Shown here piece by piece: positions 25,882 through 38,314 of a stretch of DNA of 64,000 nucleotides. A program made the position numbers and the translations under genes. Within the stretch, counting starts at the first letter, position 1, and every line of letters starts with the position of its first letter. Source of the DNA: Phragmites australis (taxonomy: Eukaryota > Streptophyta > Magnoliopsida > Poales > Poaceae). A model generated the notes under the pieces. That model worked only from the letters and a program-made list of their open reading frames with translations. It searched no databases and had not been told where the DNA came from. The stretch spans positions 26,703,501 through 26,767,500 of the forward strand of contig NC_084938.1 of assembly GCF_958298935.1 (NCBI RefSeq). The letters are read 5' to 3'.

Positions 25882-28590
25882 TGTTACATCCTAAAACGTT
25901 AATTATAGATTAAGCATGCATAATTATTATAGCGATATGTTTTATGAAGCTAGCTTTTATTTTGGACATTTCAAGAGTGAAAATAGTATAGTAAGAGATA
26001 GAAAGACTCTAAATACTTTCAAGAAAAAAAAGAAAATAAAAAAGACAGAAAAGAAGAAAAAATTATAACAAAATTTAGCAAAAACCCTTCTCGCGGTATG
26101 ACCAGGCTCAATCGCGGTCTGATCGCCAGGTGGATAGCCACATAGGCTTCCCGTGGTCTAACCAACCCTTCTCACGATCTGACTGCAAGAGCGCAACAAA
26201 AGCACCCCTTAAGTGGTCGACCAGTCTCTATCTCTCCCTCCCTCTCTCATTTCACTCTCTCACTCTCTCCCTCCCCAAACCCTAGAGAGAGAAGGTGAGA
26301 TCCGCTCAACGCAATCGATGACCGGAGATCAACGGTGGGAAATCTCACAAACTCCTCAAAGGACTTCTCTGAGCTTATTCCCCCTTTCCTCCCCGTCAGA
26401 GGAGTTTTCTTGTTGTTTCTTCATCCGTGAGTTTGTTCACCGTCCGAGAGTCCAATCGATGGATCGAAGCTTCTATGGAGGATTCTGATCTAATACAAAG
26501 TTTATTTACACCGAGGTAAACATCCTTCTACTGTTTTCCTATCGTTTCCTAGCCCTAGGCGATCGGCGTTTCGATTTTCGCCGTGAAACTCTAGTGAATA
26601 CTAGGTCTAGATCTCATTTTTGAGGTTTTACGTGTTCTGACTTTGCATGTCGTTCAAACAATCATAGAATGTATTCCCTTAGTCCTATGGAGTATTTTGG
26701 TGCCCTTCGTCTTTGAAGGTTTCACCGGAGTCCTCACTGGTGACCCCGTGAAGGTGATGCTAGCAGGGTCTGGTGGTCTGACCACCACTAGAGTCAGTTT
26801 GACCGCTAATAGAGCAGTTTAAAATATCTGAATTTAGGAGTCAGACCGCCGTTAGGGCTGGTTTAACTGTTGATCAGTGGTCTGACCGTCACCATGCATT
26901 CGGTCTGACTGATAGGGCCCTAAACTCTCTGCACGCTCGCAATCTGACTGCCACTTGCACGTTGATGTAACCGCTAGCTCTTCAAGGCTTTGTACACTTA
27001 GGTTATCTCATCAGGGGTTTTAAAGTTCGGAACCCTAATCATTTGGCTATCTTTTGCAAATGTTTTCGAAAGACGATGCACTATTATTATCCAAGCATGC
27101 ATCATTTTCACATTTTTCCATCATTCATTTGTTTATGCAATGCATTCTTGATTTGTTTAGAGAGCATCGCTTCGATGGTCCAAGAGAGTGAAGGTGATGT
27201 CAGTTCTATGAGTGTTGCGTCAGGAGTATCAGTCAAACACCAGAGCAGCAAGACAAGTATCTAAGCATATTGTACCTTTGTTTGAATTGAATGGAGTATA
27301 AATTGATAAGTTGTCGCTTATGTACCTTTTCATGGTTAGCGAGTCGACGTCGGGTTCATATGGGTAGGACCTATATTGAATTATATTATATCTACCTTGA
27401 GTTGCTGATTATTCATATCCTTGTAGCTTTGTTAACCTTATTGATGTTTAAGTTAAGAGTTATTCGAAATACTTAGCAATGCATAAATCTTCGGTAGAAG
27501 TCGAGCAATGGTGCGTCCATTGTTCACGGGCTTAGAGCTTACTTATTGTTTACAAACACAATGATAATGATGTCAGTTGTATGAGTTGTGAGTATGAGGT
27601 GAGATGTGAGCGGTGCTAGGGATATCTTCTTCACTGGAGGAGTTCCTCAGTGTAGTTCAGGAGAGGAACCTGGATGCCTTAGACCGCTTGTATAGTTTAA
27701 ACACCGTTCGTTGTTGCAGTTGGCTCTACCACTTTCCATACAAACTATATGTTGATCTAATGGTAAGACAAGCCGATTACCGTATACCGTACTGACGCTT
27801 GCCATGCGTTCCTATGACATGTAAGAGATAAAAAGAAAAGAAAAGAAGAAGCAAGGTGGCAGGGAGCCAAATGTGTCCGGGACACGCTTGCGTTAACCTT
27901 GGTGCCATAGGGGCATGTGCAAGTGGGTATTTCCGGGTATGAGAAAGGTTAACACGAGTATCTTCTTGTGTAGGCCTGTGTGGCCAGTCAAGCCGAATGA
28001 TTCTCGAGTCGTGTGGGTAAGTTGTACCCCCTGCAGGGTGTAAGAACAATTCGAATTGCTGAGCTTTCGATAATGAGCATGCTTCTGTCCATTTGCCGCA
28101 GTCGTAGAGTTACGAATGTAGGATGTGTGGTATGGTTGGATGAGATGTGTTTGAGATGGTTCGATTTACAGTTATATTCATGAGATGGTTTCATTTACGT
28201 TTATATGCAAGTCGAGGGTTACAGAGTAGAAAAGTATATATGGTTAAGTATAGGTGCTTGCACATGGGTGTTAATGTTACTTATGTATGTAAATTTACTT
28301 AACCTTGTGGCATATTTCTTGCTAATGACTCAATGCATAATCCTTGGAGTTGGGTTATTTATATGTGCCCATTATGGATTAAGTATTGCAAGTACCTTCG
28401 TACGCACGCTACTGTTTCAGGTTCTACTGGTGAGGAGGAGCTCGTGTTTGGCTATTTCATGTCCGCCGATATAAGTGATGGGAATGAGTAGTGCAAACTA
28501 CTCGTGTGACGTGCTTTTGGGTGGAGCCTAAGGGCATATGACTTCATCTAGCTTTTGATGTTGTTAGGTGTTACTTTTCCACTGCACAGT
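25882..28590 (+). mobile_element. Long LTR-like segment, possible solo or fragmented LTR retrotransposon
   Basis: The segment opens TGTTACATCCTAAAACG, a typical Gypsy-type LTR start, and a candidate end is CACTGCACA near 28590. No gag or pol protein is recognisable between them. About 26225-26490 looks like a promoter/leader (CT-rich tract, then AACCCTAGAGAGAGAAGG). Short palindromes with a GGTCTGACC core recur at 26090-26200 and 26760-26960. The 3' part (28430-28590) reads GGGTGGAGCCTAAGGGC and similar, as in large grass LTRs. No second LTR is visible, so solo LTR or fragment is inferred. Confidence 0.45.
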
Positions 28591-28599
28591 TTGTAGGAA

Positions 28600-30620
28600 T
28601 GAGATTGGCGACTAGAGATGGGGTGAATAGGTGTCTCAATAATTTTTTGCGAGATCGATGACCTTCTCTTATTTGGAACACCTAACGCACATCAAAACTC
28701 AAGCGGAAGCAAAAATCGAGAGAAGTTTTAACAAGAGAAAATCGAGGCAACATGACTCTATTGATGGTATATGAACTATAGGTTACATTTAAGATCAATC
28801 CATATGTCTTAGCACTCGAAAAACATAACTAGCAAAGAAACAAGAAAAGATGAGCACCAAGCAATGAAACTCTACAAGTTGATTGTATAGAGGTAAGAGA
28901 ATTCAAAGCCTTATCACATAAACGTGTGTATGCAGATTTTATGCCTCTAGCAACAAGAAAAATGACATCACAAGGTGCTAAAATTTCAGCCAAAAAAACA
29001 AAACGAAAATCAAAACTAAAAAGAAAAAACTTGCACACAAGGTAAAAAAACTAAGAGAGGGAAACTAGAAGGAGGGGAATTCAAACATATGAGACAAAAT
29101 AAATTTCATTACTCATAGAGATCAGCCCTATTTTAGGCAGATTATAAAGATTTTTCTCTCAAAACTCTCGCATATTACATATACTAAGCACTCATCCTCC
29201 CTTCGACTAAAACCCTAGCACAATGCTCTCATATGGGTGGCATAAGGGTCTCAAATGTTAGTTCATCCTCTTACATAGAATTAATCCTCTATTTATAGGT
29301 CTAGAAAATTTGACCACAAGCTTTCTAACTTTTTCCTAAAATACCTCTCTCTTTTAGTACACTTCTACCTACCACTTGAGGCATTTTAGTCCATTTTCTT
29401 CTCCATTCATCGGACGACCGTGGTGCCTTTATGACTTAGCTTTGTCTCGATGCAAGCTTCATGATGGTGCCACGTACTACTCCAATCCTCCCACAGTTTT
29501 GAGACCAAACCGTGAAACCCTAGCATGCTTCTCAAAGCGTAACTAGCTGTCACTTGCTTCCACTTGAAGCTAGCGCTCCGATGATGACGTATGTCCTTCG
29601 TCTTGCGATCTTGACCGCCGGCAAGTCTCTCCCACTCTCGATCCCTCGAGCCGCTTTGTCACTTGCACCAGCATCCCATTTGTTTGACTTTGTCAACATT
29701 CCATCTTCATTCTCTGTTTTATACTTTGCTTGATCTTCATGTGTACAGCTATGATCATCTTTGACTCCGCCCAGTCCTTCTTGATTGTCCGGCACCAAGC
29801 TGTATCCGTCACCTGCACACCTTGAGATAAGCAAACACATTTCTACACACTCCAAAACATCTCTATGTTAGCATAAAATCAAAAATTTTAACTCAGAGCA
29901 CATCCTGCAAAAAACGTGAACACTGGATGTTCAGGTGTGTTATGCTCATAAACACCGGACCATCCGGTGAGTGTAACACTATATGTTATGGGAAAACTTT
30001 GCTCTTTGCAAGAAAATGTCCCGTGAAAACTTTCGATAATCTCATGTTCATCATCGGATAATCCGGTGTGTGCCAATCCACCGAACCACCCTTCTGCAAC
30101 AAAAGGTCTCATGCATTCTCCGGTGTTCACAATCTCAGCACTGAACTATCTGGCGTACATAATCAAACTTGACGCCAAAAATCTCCTCTCTGCAGAAAAT
30201 ACTCCGACGCTCTTAAAGTCTATCACCGGACCATCTGGTGTTTGTTTTCATTCCTGCTTTAATACTGAAAATACTCCGATGATACCCTCCAGTGTAGACA
30301 CCACATTCACCAGACCTTCTAGTGCATTGATCTCCAATTTCACCCAAAAAATTACTTTCTGCAAGGAATAGTCCGGTGAGTATACACTGCTCACACCGAA
30401 ATTTCCAGTGAACACCGGAACATCTGATGTTCACACCAGAACTTTCGGTGTGTGTAATTTTTCTGCGTAGAGAGAAGAATTCGTCAATTTCAAATACCGA
30501 CAACTCTAGTTAGACATGAACAAGAACAAGCATGCGCAAACACATGCTAACCAAGTTCAAGACACATCAATTGTTGTCAATATCTCATCACATGCAAACC
30601 AAGACACTCCTCTATTTGAT
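28600..30620. repeat. Second CCGG-palindrome repeat block
   Basis: It begins about 28603 with GAGATTGGCGACTAGAGATG and GGGTGAATAGG, a start I associate with abundant grass repeats. It is non-coding through about 29880. From about 29920 to 30470 it carries another array of palindromes of the CACCGGACCATCCGGTG type, for example near 29950, 30054, 30222, 30370 and 30415-30455. This resembles the motif array at 22.4-23.1 kb, but the flanking sequence is different. Confidence 0.55.
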
Positions 30621-32370
30621 TTCTCATAGTTTCTCTAATCTTTTATTGTAAATTATATAAATGGTTGAATGCTTAAGAACTTGTAATATAATTTAATTAC
30701 TCGCACTTTCTTAAACTTTGTTATGATGCTATATATTAGAAATACATGTATTCCGATCTTGGACACAAAACATGTGCTAGGACTACCGAATTGATATTCT
30801 GACTAATCATCATGTTCGTGATTAAGTAAATGATCGTCTTGATGATTAATTGGAATACTATTTGGATGGTTCTTCATGCGGAGAGGGTGTGCTCGGTAGG
30901 GAAGAAGCCCCGGTACAACATGTCGAAGAGGAGCACGAGCATGTCTAGGTGTAGACCGAGGAGTGGATCCAATCGGATGTGACACTGGGAAGGATGTGGA
31001 TGACAAGCATAGCAACGATAATAGTAGATGTAGCGGAGGATTGACTCCTTGTACCCGTCATCACATCCCCGTGTGCGCCACCACGGCCCAGCGAGCTCAG
31101 GGGAGAGGAACGACATCATGGAGGAATCAGAAGGGATCGCAAGCGAGGGAAACAATCACGAGATTTGGGGATGGTAGCGATGCTGCATGATTTGGGGACG
31201 GGAACAAAGAGATTAGATGGAGGCGAGGAAGAAGCGTATGACAGATGCACGCGCGTGATGGGCCACCTATTGACACGGGGAGCACAGAAATAGGGGAGGG
31301 ATTCAGGGTGTGCACATGACTTGTTAAAAACTTTTTATGTAGTGGAGATATATTTCTAAATCAAAAAAATTATAAATATATATATCTGTTTTGAAGAGTA
31401 CAAATCTAGAGTTCCGTCGTCTGTTGAAAGAGCGTTAAAAATAAAAAAAAGATACTAAGTCCCAATACTCTTAAAATTCAAAACACTATCAAAATTCTCC
31501 TTCCGACCAGATTGCATGATCCATTACGCCCTATTATGCCCATATATTTGGATCAGAAATCAGGGCCCACCACAGAATGGGCTAAAAGCCCACATAGTGC
31601 AACATGCTAGGCCCATTCTTGAAACTTTAAAAAAATATTTACCACCGAACAACTTGTCAAGTTCTTTTTATATCATTATTATATCGATAGCATGTAAATC
31701 CAGATCCCACATGGCATCCATATAATATATGACATATTAAGGATTATACAGTTATTGAGTGACATATTGTGGATTTATAAAAGAGGCCAAAGTTCCCCGA
31801 GAACACGATGGATCCACCAAGTGTGTTTGGTTCTCCGTATCTTCCCTATTTTAGCGCAGTGGATGCGTAGAATTAAAAAGAATCATGTTTAGTTGTCTAC
31901 ATTCACTGTTACAGTCGGACCCGGTAGGTGCAAGTATATGATATCATTCTTATTTGTGAGTGAAGCTTGATTCAAACTTTATTCCGCAGCATGATACTCA
32001 TTTGTTAGTATTACAAAATCATCTTTCGTACGAGTAACCAATCACAATCTCATCTATTATATCTGCTCATACAGTCTCAAATTCAGTAAAACAAATAAAT
32101 ATCCAAATAAAAATATCCAATTAAACATTTTATAAATATAACTTACTCATTCTGTTTTCATTCAAACTACTTTGTCGAAGAAAAACCCAAATGGAGCTCA
32201 TGTCACTGAAAGGATAGGTCGGGAAGTGGCGGGCCACACACCAAAACGGGAGGCCCACTTGGAGGCGCTGGCTCTCTCGGGGCCGTTGTCTCCACCACAG
32301 CATTTTGTGCAGGCGGCAGCGAACCAAACGAGAGAGCGCGAAGCCTCGAGAGGGGATCGAAAGGGTGACG
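30621..32370. other. Spacer upstream of sulfite oxidase, with one dispersed repeat copy
   Basis: No gene is supported. About 30860-31320 is moderately GC-rich, with a minus-strand frame of 93 codons that I do not recognise. About 31345-31510 is an inverted copy of the repeat found at about 15480-15660 and 16880-17035. The last 200 bases before the ATG at 32371 become GC-rich (GGGCCACACACC, GGAGGCCCACTT), consistent with a promoter and 5' leader. Confidence 0.5.
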
Positions 32371-35300
32371 ATGCCGGGGCTCACGGCGCCGTCCAACTAC
32401 GCGGAGGAGCCGCCGCGCCACCCCGCCCTCAAGATCAACTCCAAGGTCCGTCCCGCCCCCCGCCCCGCCTTGCTCTCGCGTCCGTGTCGTGTCGTGCCGT
32501 GCCGTGCCCGCCGGGGATTGATGGGTGATTTGGGTGCCTTGTGGTGTCCCCGGTCGCGCGGATTCGTTGGCGACTTTGCTTGGCCCGGTCCGCCGGATGC
32601 GTGAGAGGGTTTCGCTTTGCCCGGATGCGTCCAAGGGGATCATGGCACCGCCGTTTATGTTGTGCAGTAGAGTGCCACCGCCCTTGTGCGTAGACGTGCT
32701 GCTGATGCGTAGATTAGTGAAGTGGATGGGTAGGGAGATTTCCAGTCAGGGTCAGTGTGCAAATGGATTCCCGTTCCAGCTTGAGAAACAAAGGCAAACG
32801 GATTTAGGATTGGGGTGATGCATGCACTCGGATTTGCTTCTCTGTCCGCTGCCAGCCTACTTCAGTGTGTGTAGATTAGAAGAGCTATTCCTGAATAAGT
32901 GTGTGGTTTAGTTGGATCTATCCCTGAATTTTGTCAGTTGGTTACACCTGATTGCATTATGTTCATGTGCAGGAGCCATTTAATGCTGAGCCTCACCGAT
33001 CAGCACTAGTTTCATCCTACATCACCCCGGTGGATTTTTTCTACAAGAGGAATCATGGACCAATTCCTAAAGTCGAGGACCTCTCAAGGTTTTTGCAGAA
33101 AGTGAACCTCGATTTACCATCATGATATGTTACAAACACTTACATTTATACATGATTGGGTCAACAGATACAGTGTTTCCATCACTGGTCTTGTCAACAA
33201 GCCTATTCAGCTATCCATGGCTGACATTTGGTAATGTTTTCCTTAATATCTTATCATGTGACATGAATATCCTTTGACTTTGAGGAAAGAATTGACATAA
33301 ACTTTGCATTCAGGGCTCTGCCAAAGTACAATGTCACGGCAACTTTACAGGTTTTCTTCAGATACCATATATGCCTTGTCCCCCTAATCTTTCTATGATG
33401 ACTAATTTATTGGTATTTCTAGTAACCTAAGTATGTAGCAATATGATTTTGGTATGAACAGTGTGCGGGAAACAGGAGGACTGCGATGAGTAAGGTACGG
33501 AAAGTGAGAGGTGTTGGGTGGGACATATCTGCTCTTGGAAATGGTAAGAGATGTGCCATGTTGTTTTATAATGTTCGGAACTTAAGGAATGCATTTAATT
33601 TCAAGGTTGTTGAAATGCATCCCGATGCACTTGTCTTAGCGCATAATGGCATCCATAATAAAATGCATTTTATTACTGTGTAAGTTTATTTTGTTTACTA
33701 TAATAAGTACAAAGATAGTGATCATATGAATGTAGGGGATTTACAAGATCTGCTGCTTTTTACTATCCGTAGAATTTTATCTACTTCCATTCTGGACTCC
33801 TAATTTTATAGACTGGAACCAAAAAAAATCATTTTTACCTTTCAATTTTTTCTACTGAATCAGTAATAGAATCATAAAGAAAGTGCTGAATGGTTGGCTT
33901 CTGTATGTCCTCATCAAACTTTCTCTGTACAAACCGACACTTGTGTTTCTTGTTGATTGGAAGTTTAAAACGGTTCTACTATGTTCTAATCTTCTGTATC
34001 ATTCCAGCAACTTGGGGAGGAGCGAAATTATGTGATGTCCTTGAACTAGTTGGAATACCTAAACTCAGTTCAGTGACATCTTTGGGAGGGAAGCACGTTG
34101 AGTTTGTCAGTGTTGACAAGTGTAAAGTGAGTATGTTGGTCCGTATTGACTGGCAGCAGCTTTTATGGCCACCACTGATCTCATGTTTGTGTTTCAGGAG
34201 GAAAAAGGTGGTCCTTATACGGCATCCATCCCATTGAAGCAGGCAGCAGATCCTGATGCTGATGTATTACTTGCATATGAAATGAATGGAGAGGTGAGCA
34301 GACATTGACCTTTCTTTTCATAATTGAGATTTGATTTTACATAGTCTCCGGTACGATGTTCAAGTTATTCTTCAGAAAGTGGATTTTTCGTTATGCCTTT
34401 GTCCCAGTTCTACTTCTTTGTTCCCTTTTCGTTAAATCTAACATCTTGTTCTGTTACTTTATTATTACATAATACGATTTCTCCCTTTGAAGTAGCTTCT
34501 GGTCAATTAGAGTGATAATACTAACCACGTATGTAACTATCTGTAATATTAAATTAACATGCTGTATTAATATTGATTGTAATACAAACAGAACGGCTAG
34601 AGTACAAATAATACCTGAATTAATCTCTTACCGAATTTGAATATTCATCAGAGTCCTATTTGGCACTGAAGGAGTATGTAATAATTTAATGTGATACTGC
34701 TCTCGCCAAGCGCTGGTGCACAAGATTTTGAAATGTTTGATGTTAAATAATACTTTGCTTGAGTTATAATGTAACCCTGTACTTTTGCTATACTTTCCTG
34801 ATGTTGCAATTCTAATGTGGATGTATTCCATACTTCACTTGCTATATATTTACATGTATAGATCCTCAATCGTGACCATGGATACCCACTCCGGGTTGTT
34901 GTACCTGGTGTTATTGGTGCACGCTCTGTAAAATGGCTGGACAGTATCAACATAATCGAGGAAGAATGCCAGGTTTTCTGAAAATATGAATGCAATGCCT
35001 TTTCATCTTTAGTTTTTTATGTTCAAAACTGACTGCTATTCTCAACCAGGGTTTTTTTACGCAAAAAGATTACAAAATGTTTCCACCTTCCGTGGACTGG
35101 GACAATATTAACTGGTCAACTAGAAGGCCACAAATGGACTTTCCTGTGCAGGTATACCACATTATCAATTCTTCTATGCTAATTGTTCTGCTATGTTTCT
35201 GGATAACTTATCTTCACTTACTTTTGATCAAGTAGTCTGCTATCTGCACGCTGGAAGATGTAGATGTTATCAAGGAAGGGAGGGTTAGTATTATTTCCAT

Positions 35301-35828
35301 AATAACGTGTACTCTGTGACTCCATCCTGCATACATACTATGAACAAATTTGGAATAAGATTTATTCACACTCTTCTATGTTTGCTTGCTGCAGGCAAGA
35401 ATTGCTGGATATGCACTTTCAGGTGGTGGCCGGGGCATTGAGAGAGTGGATATATCTGTTGATGGGGGTAAAACATGGGTTGAGGCTCATAGATATCAGA
35501 AAGACAACATGCCTTACGTATCTGATGGACCTCAGAGTGATAAGTGGGCTTGGGTACTCTTCGAGGCTACATTAGACATACCAGCAAATGCTGAGATAGT
35601 AGCTAAGGCGGTAAGTGAAATCCATCACAAACGCACTTTTTCAACCAACTTTTACTGCTTTGCATAAAACAGACTGAAAATGCATCTTCTGGACTACAGG
35701 TGGACTCAGCTGCAAATGTTCAACCCGATAATGTGGAAGACATATGGAACCTCAGAGGAATCCTCAACACATCTTGGCATCGGATCAAAATACAGAATTC
35801 AGCATGCGTAGGAAGATCCATGATGTGA
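32371..35828 (+). CDS. SO: Plant sulfite oxidase (molybdenum enzyme), 12 exons
   Basis: It oxidises sulfite to sulfate with O2 in peroxisomes, protecting against SO2 and excess sulfite. Exons: 32371-32445, 32973-33088, 33168-33230, 33314-33350, 33462-33543, 34008-34126, 34198-34293, 34862-34972, 35050-35151, 35236-35283, 35395-35610, 35700-35828. All are GT-AG and in frame, giving 397 residues, matching the roughly 390-residue plant enzyme, which lacks the heme domain of animal SO. The Mo-cofactor domain includes the catalytic Cys at residue 98 in [12 protein letters not shown], plus [21 protein letters not shown] and the dimerisation domain ([25 protein letters not shown]). The protein ends ...VGRSMM. 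SMM is not a canonical PTS1, whereas plant SO normally carries a PTS1 such as SNL. Start choice rests on the family-like N-terminus [10 protein letters not shown]. Confidence 0.95.
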
Positions 35829-36707
35829 AATATGCACACTGCTGATCACTTGGAACAAGCATGGTGGTGATCCTTACAAGTTTCATCATTTCACCAAAAT
35901 AATAATAAGTCATTGTTGCTTTCTTCGTTCTCACATCAGACCACATCAGAAGTGTTGGAGTTGTGTTGCTGGTATGGAATTTGAGTTTCTCGGTGCCTTC
36001 TATGTACTGTCACCTGATGCTCCTGTTTTATCCTCACTGTGGATAACTGCTGCTGTTGGTTGATCTGATATCAAGAGATTATCATTGCATTTTGCATTAA
36101 CAATTACTGTTGCAGCACATAATCACTTGCTTTGTGCAAAATGGCAACTGTCGGAAGAGAGGCGCACTTCACATCGCAGGTTGAGCATGAAAAATAAGGA
36201 AAGAAAGCTGCTGCTTGAAATTATAGAACGTATAGATATAAGAGTAGAGATGCTGAATTAACATGTATAGGAGTTGCATAGAGGTGAAGATATATCTTCT
36301 CTTAGCAGTGAAAATGGAAGCATCCAGTGGTGCTACGAATGGACCTAAACAGGCGTCACTTTACAAGAACATTCTCTGAATTGACATTTGTCACTTGGCA
36401 GGAACGGAATGCAGTTGCCGTGAATAGCACGATCGAGATCGAACTTCCACAACGAAATTGAACATGCCCACTTCTGATGTTGCAAAATTCTGCCGAGCTA
36501 ACCAAAAGAAAAAGCTGCATGTCTAAGTGCTTCCTGCTTACTATTCATGCCCGCTGTCATTGCCCTGCAAAAGTGTTGAGAAAAAAACTTTAGAATCTGA
36601 GTGCTACAAAAAGTTTAGAATTGTAAAGACAGGAAAAATATATCAGCAAATCACCTAGTTTACAACAGAGCATGCATACTTACAGCATTTGGCATTTGGG
36701 TCATGAT

Positions 36708-37556
36708 TTAGAATAGATCCTTCAGTATTGTGCCTAAAGAATCCTTAGCTAATGGAAACTTTTTCACTTCTTTCTCTCCTGATTCTATGGAATACTTAGC
36801 TGATGCAGTACCATTTTGAAGCTGCAGAAACAGACACCAGTTTATCCTGGTCAGATCTTTCATCTTACATAACAGATATCCTCACTGCAGTTCAGGTATA
36901 TAACTGAAATGGTTCTGCGAACAGAAAGGTATGTCAACCTTCCATTGAACTCTTTTCTCACTTATGAAAAGGATAATGGAGCATCTAGCATCAAGTTCAG
37001 CAAAACTGCAGAAGACTCATGAAAAAGCACCACGCAACAATTGTGTTTTAAGTGTTACACACCTCTTTAGCAGCAGCAGCTGACTGTTCTGACTTGTTCC
37101 CATTCTGATTCGAGTGGCATTCTGCTGTCCCCGAATGCGGAACAGATACCTACGGAACAACTCAACTCGGTAACATGAGATGTAAACAATCGAGATAACA
37201 ATAAGCAGTTAAGCACATGCTTGACATCAGATCATCAACGCACGAATACCACGAATACCAAAATAAAATTTGAGCTATGAACATGCCATCAACCGTTAAA
37301 TGATGAGCTATTCAATCCATTTTACATAAGCATAAGATATTTTTCAATAAATTGATGATTTGTCACTATAAAAATTGACCATTTAATTATAATACCACTC
37401 GTCCTAATAAAATATGAGACCATCTGACTAAGTGACTATAAAACTAAGTGACAAATAAGCGACTCACTTTTTAGCGATCGCCATTACCTGATCCTTCGCA
37501 GCATCTTCCTGCCACTCCGGCTGGTGGTGTTTTTCTTCCTGATGGTGCTTGTCTGC
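36708..37556 (-). CDS. Putative small gene, 3' exons only
   Basis: Three segments join in frame on the minus strand: 37556-37488 (a charged block, DKHHQEEKHHQPEWQEDAA), 37149-37063 (VSVPHSGTAECHSNQN and a Ser/Ala-rich tail) and 36821-36708 (LQNGTASAKYSIESGEKE, then KKFPLAKDSLGTILKDLF and TAA). Splice sites are good: donors AG|GTAATG and AG|GTGTGT, acceptors CGTAG and CTGCAG. The 3' UTR may contain another intron (GTAAGT near 36685, TTTGCAG near 36573). I do not recognise the protein. It looks hydrophilic and disordered. The 5' end is not found: the frame meets a stop just upstream of 37556, where retroposon sequence begins, so the gene may be truncated. All exons are short, so this call is weak. 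Confidence 0.4.
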
Positions 37557-38314
37557 CTGTCAGTCGTCCGTCAATTAAGCTCTGAAGGAAGCTATCGGCT
37601 TCTGGCCTACTTGGTAGCTTTCTTCTGGTTGATTTGTTGGTTCCTCCAGTGGAGGCGCCAACGACGACGACATGCGAGCTTTTGCGTCTCCAAGCTGTCT
37701 CCGGTGAGATCACCATTTGTGTTGAAGTCTTTGGCGAGGGCTATGCGAGGTTTGTAGGTGCTTGTGTGATGTATGTGTGTATGTGCTGGTTGTGATTGGG
37801 GGCTGGTTCTTCATCCCATATGCTGCAGTTTGTTGGTCTTTGGTTTGTTGGCGCACGGTCCGACAGCGCCGATGCTTGTTCTAGGCCTCCATCTTTGGTG
37901 CAGCTAAGGGTGGAGGTGCTAGTGGTGTGTTTCCTCTTTCGGATGTCGCGAGAAAGATGCCGATGTTCGTTCAGCGTGAAGATGCGCTCCGACAGGGTAC
38001 TGAATGTTGCGGCTTCATAATGTTTGGTCTTCTTTGTCAATGTCGGAAGGAGTAGAGGGAGGAGTGCTCGTTGCTTGTGTTGTTTTGCACTGCACTGTTC
38101 TTGCTCATCTACAGGCGGAACGTGCTGGCGGACTGACGGAGGCCATCGGAGTGGATGAAGATTGTGGGGACGACCGTATTTGTTCTCTTCTGTATTTTCG
38201 TTCGTTTTCAGGGTGTTGTATGCAATTTGGGGATGGTCCAGGGTGCTATATGCAATCTGAGGATGTTCTGTGCTCCTTTCTAATATAATACTATCCCCTT
38301 TCGCAAAAAAAAAA
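37557..38314 (+). mobile_element. Poly(A)-tailed retroposon 3' end (LINE- or SINE-like)
   Basis: A GT-rich, non-coding stretch ends at 38305-38314 in a run of ten A after TAATACTATCCCCTTTCGC, the shape of the 3' end of a 5'-truncated LINE on the plus strand. No reverse transcriptase sequence is present. The left boundary is uncertain. A possible target duplication AAAAATTGAC occurs at 38310-38319 and near 37372, but accepting it would swallow the putative exon at 37488-37556. Confidence 0.45.

Noticed and set aside
30874..31155. 93-codon minus frame with many aromatic residues
   Set aside because: I do not recognise it, it has no neighbouring exons and it sits in repeat-rich DNA. It could be a gene fragment but is not supportable.
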